Assembly: GCF_902635505.1 (NCBI RefSeq)
Contig: NC_045432.1
Location: 5,577,275 to 5,641,274, forward strand
From: Sarcophilus harrisii
Taxonomy: Eukaryota > Chordata > Mammalia > Dasyuromorphia > Dasyuridae
Length of the DNA: 64,000 nt
Direction: 5' to 3'
Part shown: positions 34,151-46,537 of the stretch, piece after piece
Layout: the number at the start of each line of letters is the position of its first letter
Position numbering within the stretch: position 1 is the stretch's first letter
The notes under the pieces: generated by a model
Databases searched by the model: none
The model's input: the letters and a program-made list of their open reading frames with translations, nothing else
What the model was told of the DNA's origin: nothing
Made by a program: the position numbers and the translations under genes

Positions 34151-34667
34151 TTTGAGGATTTTTCTTCCATTTTAAAACAAAGTATATTTATTTAAGAAAA
34201 GAAATTATAAATGAATGATGGAGTGAGATCTTCAGACAGTCATGGAAATTAGTTTCAAGCTTCACTCAACTCCAAAGTTGTAGGCTTCAACCAACTCCCA
34301 TTAGGAAACAAATTCATTGCCCTTCCTGGGTTGGCTCTTCATGACATCATTTGCTTGGCACCCCAAAGTCCTGCCCAAAGTGGGCATGGCGCTCTTCTTG
34401 GCTAAAGCCCACCCCTTCTGGGGCAGCCTCACTGATTTAAGACCTCAAACATAACAGTGATGAGGTCCGAGGTGGAGGCTTCATTAGGGAATTATTTAAT
34501 CTGCTGCTCTGTCTCTAAGGCGCCTTCTCCCTTCTATCACTTGTTCGACTGGAGTGACACAGCTTTTCACAAGAACGTATAATAAACCTTGATTTTACTC
34601 CTAGGGATATCTCTGGCTATTTTATCATATGGTGGTCACTCAGCTCTCTGTCTGAGCCACACAATTG
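34151..34667 (+). repeat. ERV-A 5' LTR, copy 1
   Basis: AATAAA at 34581-34586, followed by a short downstream region ending in CACACAATTG just before the primer binding site. The left end is not fixed. It is unlike the ERV-B LTR. Confidence 0.6.
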
Positions 34668-34685
34668 TAGGGGGTCGTCTTGGAT
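34668..34685 (+). other. Primer binding site, tRNA-Pro-like
   Basis: TAGGGGGTCGTCTTGGAT agrees at 14 of 18 positions with the tRNA-Pro primer binding site of murine leukaemia virus. It lies at the expected place right after the LTR. Confidence 0.6.
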
Positions 34686-35299
34686 CAAGTGACCTGGTGA
34701 GTGGAAGAACTCCTGGATGCTACCAGGATGGCAGCCTGCCCTGTTTTAGGCAGCTCGTGACTGTCCGAGGCTCTCCAAGATAAAGTGGCCTGAAGTGGAG
34801 AAACTCGAGGCAAAACGAACATAAGAAATTCTGTGGCAAAATTCCGATTGGCCTATGTGAGGGCAAAGAACCTGAGATGGTGGTTAGACTCATGATTGAG
34901 GGTTGACCTGCCTGATTGCATGTGGAACTTAGATTCTCTTCAAATTGAGATGGACTTGGTTCAGTCCAAGCGAATTTAGGGTTAGCAGGATAAAGAAACA
35001 CATACAGATAGTTCCTTGGGAAGTAAGTTAAGTAATTGGAACAAGCGACAAAATATAGAAGGAAAAAGAAGAAAAGATGATAAGGTATTAGCTGTTTTGT
35101 CTGGGGCAACAAAAAGAGGCTTGTGTGCTGTTCATTTGACCTAAATTCGGCTCCTCTAAAGACTGGGTGTGCCAGAAACTAAATCTGGATGTGAATAGTA
35201 AAGAATCTGTTAATCCAGAGGAGGAAGGGCATGGTGCACTAGGGCTTTCTGGGGCCCAAATAATGTCAAGCAAGGATCAAAGTGGAAAGGGGCTTGTAG

Positions 35300-36420
35300 A
35301 AAAAAAGGAGATTCCAAAAACACAGCAATGACATCCACTCATCTCTCCCTCCTCCATACCTATCTCCACCCCAAGAAGCCATGGCCTCCAGGCCTGAAAG
35401 GGGAGAAGAGAAAGTAGCGCAATTAACCCCTCCCAGACCCTGGTGGGCGCCATGTGATCCACTACAGAAGAAATTAGAGCTAATTCAAAGGGATATCCGT
35501 AATTGCCCTCTTCCAGATCCCAAGACCCTGTATCCTAAATTGTATCCTTTAAGAGAAGTTCCCTTGGCTCAGGGAGGCACAGGATATGTGAATGCTCCCC
35601 TGAGTACCACAGAAGTCAGGAACTTTCAGAAGGAAATGAAGTCCTAAATAAAAGATCCCATTGTGCTAACAGAAGTATTTGACCATTTCCGGGGCCCTAA
35701 TCTTTTTACCTGGGGAAAACTTATGTCTACTTTGAATGCTCTCTTCTCACAAAAAGAGAAGGGACTAATTAGAGGAGCATCTAGGAAGGACTGGGATAGA
35801 AGACATCCTCCAGCTATAGTTGTCCCAGCTGACCAGAAATACCCTTTAGTGGTTCTCAATGGGGATATCAATAACCCTGTACATTGGGGAAGTGTGAGGG
35901 ATCTTAGAGAATTTACAATTACAGGAATTGTAAGTACAGGACAAACGCACAGAACAAGAAAAAGGCCTTAGTAACTGTAAGACGAGTCACCAGCTGAATA
36001 TCTGAACAGACTAAAGAATAGCATGAGGAAGCACTTTGAGTTTGATCCTGCTGACTCAGGATTAGAAGATACCTTCAAATTGCACTTTGTGACCCACGAA
36101 TGGTCAGATATCAGGAAGAAGTTACAGAAAATAGAAGGATGGAATGATAAGAGCCTTTCCAATCTATTGGAAGAGGCACCAATGTGTATGTTAAGAGAGA
36201 TGATGAGAAACAAAAGCAGAAAGCCAAAATCTTAGTCCAGATGGAGAAGCAGAGAATTGCAAAAAACCCAACAACAAGGGCCTGAGGAGGAGAGAGACAG
36301 GGTATCGTTAGGAAGGAACAGGAGGCCCATTATTCCTGCTGGCAGAAAGCCTTTGAGATGTTGGGAATGTCAAGAAGAAGGGCATATACTAAAAGGCTGT
36401 CTCCACAAGTGAAGGAAATG
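35300..36420 (+). pseudogene. gag: ERV-A gag region
   Basis: Gammaretrovirus-like capsid text is seen in several frames, including a major-homology-like block after ESPAEYLNRLK in copy 2 and its equivalent here. A single CCHC zinc knuckle (C-x2-C-x4-H-x4-C) lies at 36359-36400. Fossil; broken in several places. Confidence 0.75.
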
Positions 36421-36499
36421 GAAGATATATTCCCTCATTGAGCTTGATGAGAATTAGGCAAGTCAGAAGTTCTTGAAAGACTCCCACCCAGAACCTTTG

Positions 36500-39310
36500 A
36501 TAAATTGAAGAGTGGTGCCCCACTAGGAAGCTGTTGTCTTCTTAGTAGACACCAAGGCATCAAGATCCTCAGTGACCTGTTTGCCTGAAGGAGTTAGATT
36601 GTCTAAAGAGACCCTGGTGATTTTGGGGATCAAAGAAGAAAATTTTCTTGTACCTATGACAATGCCCTGCAAAATTTATACGAGAAAAAGGGAAACGTTG
36701 GGCAGATTTGTGCTCATCTCAGAAGCAGGAGTAAACTTGCTGGGGAGAGATTTGATAACTAAATTAGAAATTATGTAGATGCCACATGGACCCAGTATAT
36801 ACCCCAGCAGAATGACACTAATGAATCAGAAGAGTGGTGAAAACTTTGGGTTATGGGGCTGATAATTATGGGTAGAGCAGACATATTTCTGATAAAGATC
36901 ACTTTAAATGATCCTAGTGAGTTACTGTGGGTCAGTGAATACCCAATTCCCTGGAAGGAAGGAGAGGCTTGCAACCTCTGATACAAGGCTTATTGAGAAA
37001 TGGATTACTAGAACCCTATATTTCACCCTTCATTACACTTATCCTTCCTTGGACAAGTATGATGGAACAGTTAAACTAGGGTCAGGGAGATTAACAAGAT
37101 TGTGTTACCACCTCACCTCATGTTTGGGAGGGACCCAGATAACATCGTGGGCTGGATTCCCAGCTCTGCCAAGTGGTTCAGCGTATTGTACCTCAAGAAT
37201 GCGTTCTGGAGCTGCCCTTTAGAAGTGAATAATAGAAACCTCTTTGCCTTTGAATGGAAGACCCAGATTGGAAGAAAGGAGCAACTGAACTGGTGTGTTT
37301 TAGCCCAAGGCTATACCAGCTCTCTAAATTTGTTTGGCTGAATCCTTGAAAATTACATCGGAGGCTTCCATACAGTAATGGGAACTCAGGTGTTGCTTTA
37401 TATGGATGATCTGTTGAGTGATGGCTAGGTTAGGGTTGTACCACTGAGCTATTAAACTTCTTGGGAGTATTGGGGTTTAGGGTATCGAAAGGGAAATTAT
37501 AGTTTGTAGAGAGAGGGGTGAAGTATTGAGGGCATCGATCAGCATGGCAAGATTGACCCGCCGAACTGAGGGTTTAAGCACACCCAAACCGAAGACAAAG
37601 AAAGAGCCACGCAACCCTGGGGTGAGTAGGATACGCTAGACATGGATAGATTCCAGCGGCTAATACGAAACTCTCAGATGACCTGCTGAGGAAAGTCCAA
37701 ACTCTATCATGAGGGATCAAGGACGTGATCAGAAGTTTGAGGACTTAAGACAACTGCTAATTTCACCACCTGTATTGGCTCTCCCCACATTGGAAAAATC
37801 TTTCCACCTATATGTCAGTACTGAGGGACGGGTGACTGGGAGTCCTGGCTCAAATAAGAGGGGGGCAGGGAAGACCAGTGGCTTTTTTCTAAAGTATTAG
37901 ATCCTGTAGCTGGGGCTGGGGTTGGGCGTGACCTGTGTGGCCAAGCTGTGGCTGCCACCGCCCTGTAAGGGCAGCAGGCAGGTGGTCACCTGAGGCAGCT
38001 TTTATATGTGGTGGGTGTCCGCCAATGCTGCACAGAAATCAGAGTCTGCTGTGGCTCTGCTAGATTCCAGGCGCAAAATAGAGCCAATACTATGAGAAAA
38101 AGATCTTGTAATCACTAGTAATCACTCAGGCTCATAACCTTAACCCTGACTGCTTTTTAAACCCCGGACTGGAACCATCCCTTGGAGAGGAACATTGTTG
38201 TTTAGAGTTAATTGATTATCAGACAAAGGTAAGAGAGGATCTACAAGAATCTCCGATACCTGTGAGTAAATAGGCTTGTAGATGGCTCTTCCAGAGTGGC
38301 ACATGGGAAAAGGAAGAATGGGCAAAGAGCCCAAGCACCATACACTAGTCAGAGAGGTAGTGCAAAACATCCTGGCTCCTAGGCACGTAGCAGTAAGACA
38401 TGTAAAAGGACATCAGATGGGAAATTCTTCTGAGGCAAGGGGAAACCAATTAGCAGATGAGGAGGCCAAGGGAGCTGGAGAGCAGGAGGCTGCTCATTTA
38501 ATGGCCTTGATACCTGCACTTCCCCTAGTCTGCCCTCTCCAAGTTTTACCCAGAGGAAAAAGAGAAGGCGCCTCTCAGAGCGGTCGAGAATTTGGAAGGA
38601 CGATGGCTCCTGCCCGACGGCAGAGAGATGCTGACCAAAGCAAGTATGAGGCAGGTCCTTCAGCAACTGCACCAGGGCAGTCACTGGGATGTCCAAAACC
38701 TGTGTGATGCTGTGCTGGCAAGGGACGGTTCCCCCAGCCTGTATACCGTGGCCCGACACTGGTGGACAGCCGCCCCCTTTGTCCAAGGACTGAGAGGGCT
38801 GCTCAACGCCAGGTCCCGAAAGGGAGATGACCTCTGGGAATCAGGCCGTTCCAAAGCATCCGGGTGAACCTCACTGAACTGCCACCACTAGGTCACCTCA
38901 AATATTTGCCGGTCATACTGGACCATCTGACCTCATGGGTGGAGGCATTCCCCTTAGCCCGAGCAACCACCTTGACAGTAAGTAAGGTGTTATTAGAACA
39001 AATTATTGCCAGATATGGAGTAGTGGAGAGGACAGACTCCGATCAGGGAACACATTTTTCATCCAGAAATTTCACCCATGCATTGCAGAATCTGGTTCGG
39101 GCCTTAGAAATCACTCAGGATCTCCACACCTCTTGGCATCCCTCCTCTTCTGGGAAAGTGGAAAGTGATTGAAACCCGAAATGTGTCGACCAAAATGAAC
39201 CCGCGCATCCAACTCCCATGTCTATTCCTCTTGCCTGTCCGCCCACCTGTCCAGGCTGATCCTGTCTCTGTTCATGTGTTATTCCACCAGCTGGTATTGC
39301 CCGCTGAATG
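36500..39310 (+). pseudogene. pol: ERV-A pro-pol region
   Basis: Protease with LLGRDL near its end, reverse transcriptase with YMDD at 37399-37410, RNase H with a GHQMGNSSEARGNQLADEEAK-like end (38400-38470 region) and integrase with a zinc-binding N-terminal part and a core containing DSDQGTHF. All are in the order usual for gammaretroviruses. Fossil; broken in many places. Confidence 0.8.
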
Positions 39311-39319
39311 CAGTTACTG

Positions 39320-40620
39320 ATTCTGAACCCAGTGTGTTGTAGTTGTTCACTATTATTCTTCCTTGATATAACTCTTTCCTTGACAGTCTCTTTAGGGCCA
39401 CATTGTCAAGCTTGGGAGCTGATATATTGCCTCCTGGAGCCTACCTAACCTGGCAGAGTAATAATAGCGTTGGGCCCTGCGGGGCTCTCCTGGCTGAAGC
39501 TTACTCTCGGGACAGTCATGGTGGTTACAGAGACCAGCCCTTTACCTCCCAGAGATTAGAACCAGTTCCTCTTGCTCATGGAGAATATAGGAAGGCCTTT
39601 TAACTTATCAAATTGTTGGATCTGTGGGGGGTCCAGCTCCTGAACCAATGACCATGGGTGCCTATCGCTTGAGGCCAGCCTGGATGGTCAGTAACTGATC
39701 CCAGACTACAATTTCCTGGAAAAGGTTCTGAATTTCAGAGAAACATCTTTGATGAAGATGGGCAAAGGAAAGGCAATTGAATCAGCTGGGGTAAGGGTTG
39801 AAACCAGGAACGGTGTGGAATGGGACCTGAGACAGACCTTCCGCAGCCTTAAAATGATCAGGCAGAAATGACCTGAGAGACATGGTAGAAACTCTAAATC
39901 AGCAGTGGGAAGGATTGAAAAGGTGGCGCCTGGATGCTCTCCCATGAGGAAGAGAACATGATGGCTGCTATCAACGGTGGTTATTACCATGGAGTGTAAG
40001 TAAGGAAACGAGTGGGAAGTACCCGGGCGGGTAAAGGAGAATAAGGAAAGGGAAACTATGGGTCCACACGGCTACTAAGTGTCTGGAGGTTCTGAACTAG
40101 GCTCTTAATTTGTAGGCCTGGCACTATCACTGTAGTAACCTCACTTGCCTGTTTCAGCACCTAGGGAAACACATTCAGTTTGCCAATGTAGGAAATTTAC
40201 ACTAGAGAAAAGAAACTAGTCTCTAGAGTTTGGCAATGCCATGGGGAAATGATCTTCTTTCTTTGCTCTTCTTCCTCCTTGTTGTTGTTGTTCTCCTCCT
40301 CCTGCTCCTCTTTGATTGTCTTTCTTCTTCTCTGGGTCTCTTGTCTGTCTCCCTAAACTGACCAGAATTAGGCAGAGAGAGACTTTCTTTCTGAAGAAAA
40401 GTTCCTCAGAAAGGTTTTCACTATGCAATATTCTTTGCCCTTTGGCATATCAGGCCACATAAAAACCCAGACAGTGCCGGTAAAAGAGAGAGAGAGAGAA
40501 GAAAGTTCCAATTGTCAGTGTGCACCATTTCCTAAGTCATCTAGGAATTTGAAGGCATTGAAAGTCACTTCAGGGACCAAATTTATACATTTTAGACTAG
40601 CTCCTGTACCGAAAACCCAA
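39320..40620. other. 3' flank of the DNM1L-like gene, copy 3
   Basis: Aligns with 14776-16080 at lower identity than copies 1 and 2 share, with many indels. Includes a (GTT)n and CT-rich stretch at about 40260-40340. No coding sequence recognised. Confidence 0.6.
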
Positions 40621-40624
40621 TACC

Positions 40625-40830
40625 TTGGCTTCCCATTACGTGCAAAACACTTTTAACCTCTTTAAAATGTTGAGTTCCAACGTCCCCCACCCCTCCCCCA
40701 CCTCTCTGCTTGGAGAAAACTAAACTATTAGAGATGGCGGTTATGGGCAATGAGATCCAGCCACTTGTCCAGCAGTTTCCAGCTGACGGACAATTTCCAC
40801 CCTTGCCACCACATCATGGCCGCTATGAAT
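40625..40830 (-). mobile_element. Antisense L1 3'-end fragment, copy 3
   Basis: Equivalent of 16085-16275; on the minus strand GTTGGAACTCAACATTTTAAA follows a G-rich run. Confidence 0.55.
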
Positions 40831-41244
40831 ATTATTTCTGTATTGAGTTTGTTTGTATGTTTTTGGGTCACACAGATTTAGTGGGAGTGATATTGCCGGG
40901 CCCAAAGGGTGGCGGTTCCATAGACCTTTGGGCCTACTTTTGGGCTGTCCCGACTGTGGGGCTACGATATCTGAATTGGGGACTTTTGTTGGTTTTCTTT
41001 TGGGCTACTTGCCTTATTTATTCTGTGAGCTGGTAACTCAAGAATTTTCTCTTTCTGAGAGCTTTTATTTTATAATCTCCTTCAGAATTGTTAAGTTAAA
41101 CTGGACCATGAAGAAAATGTACAGAATGGAATAGGTAGAGAGAAATGAACAAGTTTGAGTCTGGAGCAAGGTTGGCAAAACTTGCTGGCAGCTCTACCCT
41201 CAAAGGTTCGGCAGACTGAGGGCAGTGGGCACGGGGCGTGCCAT

Positions 41245-41301
41245 TCACCAGAGCTGAGTCTCTCGGATCTCGGAGATGGTTTGGTTGGCCTGCTGGAGGG
41301 C
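41245..41301 (-). CDS. DNM1L: Copy 3, last exon
   Basis: Same 18 codons and stop as copies 1 and 2 (ends EIRETQLW), with an AG acceptor. Confidence 0.85.
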   Translation of the reverse strand, partial: ALQQANQTISEIRETQLW

Positions 41302-41413
41302 CTAAGAAAGAAAAGAAAACTGTGAGTGCCAGGAAGCATCGCTCGGCCCCGGGAACACCCTAAGGATGGGGCGGGGGTGGAAGAGGGCTCCCTGGGATCA
41401 GCAGCTCAGCAAT

Positions 41414-41570
41414 TTTGAGTATGAAGCGGGCCTTATTGCGCTGTTGCTGTGCCATGTTTTTGACTCAGGCCAGCAGCCTCCAGAGCTAAATGTAATAGCT
41501 GTCTCCACCAGTCACCTATGCTCTTGCAGGCAGTTCGGATTGTGAAGTGCACATGACAGTTTTAGGGATA
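41414..41570 (-). CDS. DNM1L: Copy 3, GTPase effector domain exon (damaged)
   Basis: 157 nt by alignment. The first residues (IPKTVM) and the end (MAQQQRNKARFILK, human MAQRRKEAADMLK) are recognisable, but the centre is scrambled and the donor reads CAAA-ATTGC, without GT. It keeps the human-like C-terminal frame that copies 1 and 2 have lost. Confidence 0.75.
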
Positions 41571-42087
41571 CTGAGTCGGGAGACAGAGAGAGCAGGCAGG
41601 TGTTAGCTGGGAACAGATCTTTTACAGGGTGGGGGGACACACTCTAAAGGGGGGAGCAAAGGCCCCAGGAAACCTAGAAAGACTTCCCCTTCCTGGGGAG
41701 TTCTGATGATTCAGGTATCCAGGTTCCAGTCTTGGCTCCCTCAGGCAATGCCTTCTAAGCCCTTCTTCTTCTTCGAGTTTCCTGCTCTTGTGTAAAAGAA
41801 CGAAGGACAGTCCTTCCCTTTGAGCTTTTTCCTTCCAAGGATGTCGCTACGTGGAAACATAAATATACACAGAACACGCTTTAGAGAATCTAGCAGTAGA
41901 GATCTAGTGACGCAGGTTCCTTCCCACCATTAATCATGCCTAGATTGTTGGGTCAAGAGAGCACCTGATGTGGAACCCTTATGTGCACACAGATGCTACC
42001 CACATGCACATAGATGCCAGCCATGGCGCAGGCGCACACAACAGGGACATATACGGAGACACGCACACACAGCACACTCCTCCCTAC

Positions 42088-42181
42088 CTGTCCTGGATGT
42101 TCTTCCGGACGATAAGGAAGTAGGCTCTGGAGAAGCTCCGATGGATTATCTCGCAGTCTCATGTTTTCTTTGAGTCAGCTT
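42088..42181 (-). CDS. DNM1L: Copy 3, SYFLIV exon (best preserved)
   Basis: After CCTTTCAG the exon reads KLTQRK and then, one shift later, DCEIIHRSFSRAYFLIVRKN and IQD before CAG-GTAGGG. Human has DCEVIERLIKSYFLIVRKN then IQD. Confidence 0.82.
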
Positions 42182-45100
42182 CTGAAAGGAAGGCTGGGCT
42201 GGGTGGGGACACACAGGAGGGTGGGGGTGCCAAGAGGCCATGTCCAAAAAAAGCACAAGAGGCCAGAGAATCTGGGCAACTAGGTCCTGCAGGCGCCCAA
42301 GCGTGGTGAGGGGTCTACGGCCGCCTCCTTGCGCTTCACACTAACATCAAAGCCATTTCCTCCTGTGTTGGCTGAGATCGCCCTCACCACACTCCCACAC
42401 CCTTCCATGCCAGCGATGATGAGTGACATCTCTCCTTGGCCTCGTGGGCCTGACCCACCTTCCTGTCCCACTCCCGTGAGACTGTGGCCTCCTGCCTCCA
42501 GCCCACCTTCCCATCTACCTCAGTGCTCATGTACCATAGCAGCTCTTGCCGCCGCACGTAAACGTTCTACGTCCACGTTCGTGAACACGGAAAGGCCTTA
42601 ATTGATCACAATCTGGTTGTTACTCCAACCCCTCCCTCGGCTTGGCAAGCTCACACCACGTCCTTCAGCTTTACCGTGACCTTTGCTCCCTCTGACCCTC
42701 AGTTAGCCCCCCACTCATCGCCCTGCAGGCTAAACTTGGGTCTCTTCCCCATCTTGACCTTTTGCTGAAGGACTTCAAGTCAACACTCCTCTGGAGCCTC
42801 TGGCCTCTTTAGCTGACACACGGTTCTTGCTGAGTTCGGCTCTATGCGCTTGCCTTCAGCTCACGCCTTTAAGTTTTACCAAACGGGGCTAAACAGTTGA
42901 GGGAGCCATACCACCAGCGGGTGGGGGCTATTCAAGTTTCCCCATACGTCATCTCAACTGGGGCCTCCCCACAGCAAGGCAATGCTTTTCCATCTTCCCC
43001 AGGGGTCGTTCACCCATTCTCCCAAGCAGCCTTGGCTGCACATCTTTTCCCCCTTCCTTGAATCTCCATGCCCCTCTCCCCACACTCTCAGCTTCTGGAA
43101 CCCTTGCCTGATACGTCACCGAAACAACTGCCAGCCCCCCCGACAGCTCCCTCGCCTCTTGCCCCTCAGACGCCATCTGAGAGTATCTCCTCCGCTTTGT
43201 CCCACGGAAGCGGTGGCCCTTCTTGGCAAGGCAAACTTCTGTACAAGCAGAGTCCCTGGCTGTCCTAGGCTTCTCCCACAGACGGGTTCCTCTACCACCC
43301 TGCCCTCTCATTTGCCAGTCTCTCCCTGCCCACTGGCTGCTTCCCTATCACTATAAAAATGTCCCTTCCTGAAATCCTTCTCTTGATCCATCCCCACAGG
43401 CCATCGCCCTCGCACCTCTCCCCTCCCTTCCTGCCACTTGCTTTCCTCTTACTCTCAGTTCTACCGTCTGGCTTTTGACTTTGTCAATGCACTGAAACTA
43501 CTTCCTCCAAAGGTGCCAATGTCCTTGTGAATGGCAGGGACCCCTCAGGTCATTTTCCAATAGAAAGAGGGGCTGCATCGTATTGTCTGTCAGTCCTTTG
43601 GAAAGGTGGGCCCTGTAGTCGGGCAGATTCCTGTCCGTCAGAGCCTGGTTGAGAGCGTGCCAAGGCACTTGGGCTGGGTGTGGTCTCCAACCTTTCCCTG
43701 TGTCGGTGTGTCTCCTTAGTGATCATGTTCCCTGTGGAAGGTACTTGAATATTCCACGGCTGAGAAAGCATTCTCCCAATGGTAACAGCCTTAGCTGGGA
43801 GTCTGGGCCGCATGAAGAGATTCCCTATAAACCAGTCACCACTGGTGACCCTTCAAAGTGGTATTCCTGTGCGCCCAAAGCCACACGGGACAACCTCAAC
43901 AAAGGGCCGATCCCAGAATCCAGCGCCCACCGAGAAGGTCAGCGCCCTGGCCGGTTTTACTTTTTCTACAAACAAATCTCTCAGCCTGGCCAGGGTGAGG
44001 AATGTCTCGTTAAAACCTATAAGCAGCTTGTACCGGCTGAGCCTGTGGGCCCAGCGTTGGAGGAGGGTTAGATGGGATGGCTTCCCGGTCATTGCGGCAG
44101 AAGACAGCCGGTGTACATGAGGGCTTTTGATCCCAGCAGCCACTATTCCCGGGATGCGGGCAGCAGATGGCTCCTCACGTCTATGTGGAGCGAGAGCAGA
44201 GAGATCAACGAAGGTATGAGTTGAAGCTGAACTGCACCCAGACCTCCAACTCAGGAGTCCTGATCCTCGCTGGGGCTCCTCTGAAAGGAATCTGTACTTG
44301 TGGGCAGCCCTCAACAGCACATTGGCCTGCAAGCCCAAGAGCAGGCTTGGCCACTGGAGTAACTCCCAGGAAAGCTGCAGCCGAGTCTGAGCCTGAGACA
44401 AAGGAGTAGGGAAGTCAGGGGCTGGAGTCCCTTAGCCTAGACTTAGTGCCAAAAATAGTTGGGGGAGCAAAACCTCTGTGTGATTTGGGAGCTACTGCCT
44501 CTTGGGGCAATCCGGCTTTACTGAGGAACTCCTGGGCAAATGGAACCCAAGACCGGATCCCACGGTCCCTTAGTTTACACCCCGGCGCCAGTAGTCACTG
44601 TGGTAGAAATGACTTTCAAAGCCCAGGACAGAACTTTCTAGTCCCTGAAGTGGCTCGGTCCCCTGGAAGTGTTGTGTGCTGCCACCACCAGGTGCTGATG
44701 GCTCATGCGGCTGGTGGCAGGAGACATTGAATTGGGCGGTGGATCTGATGCTTCCCTCACTTTTGGGAACACGTCATTCCAATCACCTCACCCTTCCAGC
44801 GCTTTAACATTGCTCAAGCGGTAGACGTCACTCTTGGATGGTAGGTGGAGGGAGGAAAAGGACACGATGAGGTAATATACGCAGTTCGTCACGGGAGGGG
44901 CAGCTTATCAGAGCGAGGCATGTGGAGAAACCTTACTTCAGCAGCCTGATGGCTGGTCTAAAAGAGTCCCTGAAAAAAGGGTAACCTAGAGCTACCAACT
45001 GTGTCCACAAACCAGCATTGTCTCTCATTTACCAAATCAGAACAACCTGGCAGAGAGGTACAATGTGGTTCTGGGACCATTGGGCAGAATGGATTTTAGA

Positions 45101-45438
45101 TGCTGCACAAAGTGGCCTCCGTTCTAGGCCAAGCACAGTTTGGCACCCCCTTCAACCTCTTTCGGCATCTGCTTTCCCATCATGCACTGTACCATCCCTT
45201 CCCTTCCCCATTCCATTCTTCAACCTGATAATGGCTCTGTTTTACTTTGTCTCTCCATGAAAGCATGTGGCACAAATTGAGTAATTTTATGAAGGCCAAG
45301 CGGCATGAGTCTCAAAGGGGGATGAAAAACCTATGCTGAGTAAAGGGCGATCCAGGAGGGAGCTGTGCTACTTCCTTGGTATAACAAAGTACTGGGAATC
45401 CTGTGGCCAACTGAGCCCAGCCAGTTCAGCAGGATGAC
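42182..45438. other. Large intron of copy 3
   Basis: Includes 42800-43968, about 1.15 kb with no counterpart in copy 1 (which joins near 18500-18515). Parts of that extra block (near 43470-43560) resemble an old interspersed repeat that I cannot name. The 182-codon minus-strand frame at 43853-44401 is not open in copy 1 and has no domain that I recognise. Confidence 0.5.
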
Positions 45439-45541
45439 CTCCCCCTCCCAGTTGCCCTTTGGGCCCAGCCCCTCTTCAGAGGCTCCCAGAGTTGGAAGCC
45501 TGGAAGTGCCCTTCCTTAGAGGAGGGCTCAATTCCCCTCAT
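45439..45541 (-). CDS. DNM1L: Copy 3, candidate variable-domain exon (GNWEG)
   Basis: Counterpart of 19999-20106: same acceptor, same GASEEGLGPKGNWEG frame, five bases shorter near its start, so one of the two copies must be out of phase there. Homology to the DRP1 variable domain is inferred. Confidence 0.45.
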
Positions 45542-45727
45542 CTGAGAGGAGGAAACAGGCCAGAGGCTGCAGCTCACCCAGATCCTGACTTCTTGGATCT
45601 CAGGCTCACTTAGCTGCCAAGGCCTGAGGCCAGTGACGCCTGCTCAGCGGGCTGGCGTGAAGGGTGACTACTGGGGCCTCAGTCCAGGGACCAGATGAGG
45701 GCTTGCTGGGCGACCTCCCACAACTAC

Positions 45728-45826
45728 CTTGTTGCTGCTGACGGATGAAGAGACCAAAGTCATATCAGCCAAGTCCGGGTGCTTGGTGTTGATGTAGGCT
45801 AACTCAATTGCTATGAGGTTGTGAAC
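45728..45826 (-). CDS. DNM1L: Copy 3, AYINTKHPD exon
   Basis: Begins right after CTCTTGTAG and reads VHNLIAIELAYINTKHPD then LAD, almost the human VHNLVAIELAYINTKHPD. The frame stays open to a possible AAG-GTAGTT donor 33 codons in; the human exon is longer at this end. Confidence 0.82.
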
Positions 45827-46438
45827 CTACAAGAGAAGGCAATGAAGTCACAGGAGCTGTCCCGTCTCACTCCTTTGCCCCTTCCCCCTTTCTATTGGCT
45901 CATTGGGTCAGGGGAACAGAGGCAGGACCCACGTCAAGAGGCTGGGCCAGGGGCAGCCACAGTCAAACGAGGTCCCAATAGTCCCCCTGTCCGCCTCTCC
46001 TGACGAACATCCCTGCCCGTCCCAGGCCCTCCCTGTTGTAAGAACCCTCCTGCTGCAGTGTCTGCACTGAGGTCAGAGTGAGCATACCTCCTGTATTTCT
46101 TCACTCGACCATTTGCTGGGTACAGTGTATCTGCCAGGATCTGCGGGCCTTACCCTGGAAATGATCCTGGGCAGAGGCTCAGCTGGATTTTTGTCCCTTG
46201 AACCCCTAGCCAAAGTGCTACACCAGCCTCTGCCCTTCCCTATCCCTGCTTTCTCCTTTCCTCTTCCTTCCCCTGAGCAAGCTTTAAACCGGCTGCTGGC
46301 TTTGCCGCCAACGACTCGTCCAGGGTATTACCAGGTTGGGCAGATGGGACGTTTTGGGCTCAGTGTCCTCTGGATGCCCAAGCAGGTGTCCTTTTCCCCA
46401 AGGGCCATGGTTTCCCAGAATACCGCCTTGGTTATTAC

Positions 46439-46537
46439 CATTTCATTGGTTATGGGTAACCTCTTCCTCAGGAGACCCATCACACCCCCACAATGGCCTC
46501 AGCGTAGCTTGGGAAAACGCAGCAGCTCCCAGGCCAG
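46439..46537 (-). CDS. DNM1L: Copy 3, LLRFPKLH / NEM exon
   Basis: 99 nt, the same 33-codon length as the human block from STQ to NEM. LLRFPK at the start and LLRKRLPITNEM at the end are clear, with a GTAATA donor right after the methionine codon. A missing base shifts the frame in the centre. Confidence 0.82.

Larger units (their letters stand above)
34151..39310 (+). mobile_element. ERV-A copy 1: LTR, gag, pro, pol (gammaretrovirus-like fossil)
   Basis: Parts in order: LTR (to about 34667), primer binding site (34668-34685), leader, gag (about 35300-36420), protease (about 36500-36780), reverse transcriptase (about 36900-37500), RNase H (about 37700-38520), integrase (about 38580-39310). 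No env and no 3' LTR follow: at about 39320 the sequence passes straight into the 3' flank of the DNM1L-like gene. It is broken, with ten or more interruptions. Age cannot be taken from LTR pairs because only one LTR is present. Confidence 0.8.
33615..42040. repeat. Segmental duplication unit Y, copy 1
   Basis: Matches 50244-58660 at an offset of about 16620-16630 with scattered indels. Contains an unassigned flank, ERV-A, the dynamin 3' flank and the last two dynamin exons. Confidence 0.95.

Noticed and set aside
42280-42471. Possible missing DRP1 variable-domain exon in copy 3
   Set aside because: Similarity to the human MPASPQKGHAVNLLD region is not convincing and there is no counterpart in copy 1.
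43853-44401. 182-codon minus-strand frame in the large intron of copy 3
   Set aside because: Not open in copy 1, no splice context and no recognisable family; kept only as a remark under the intron.
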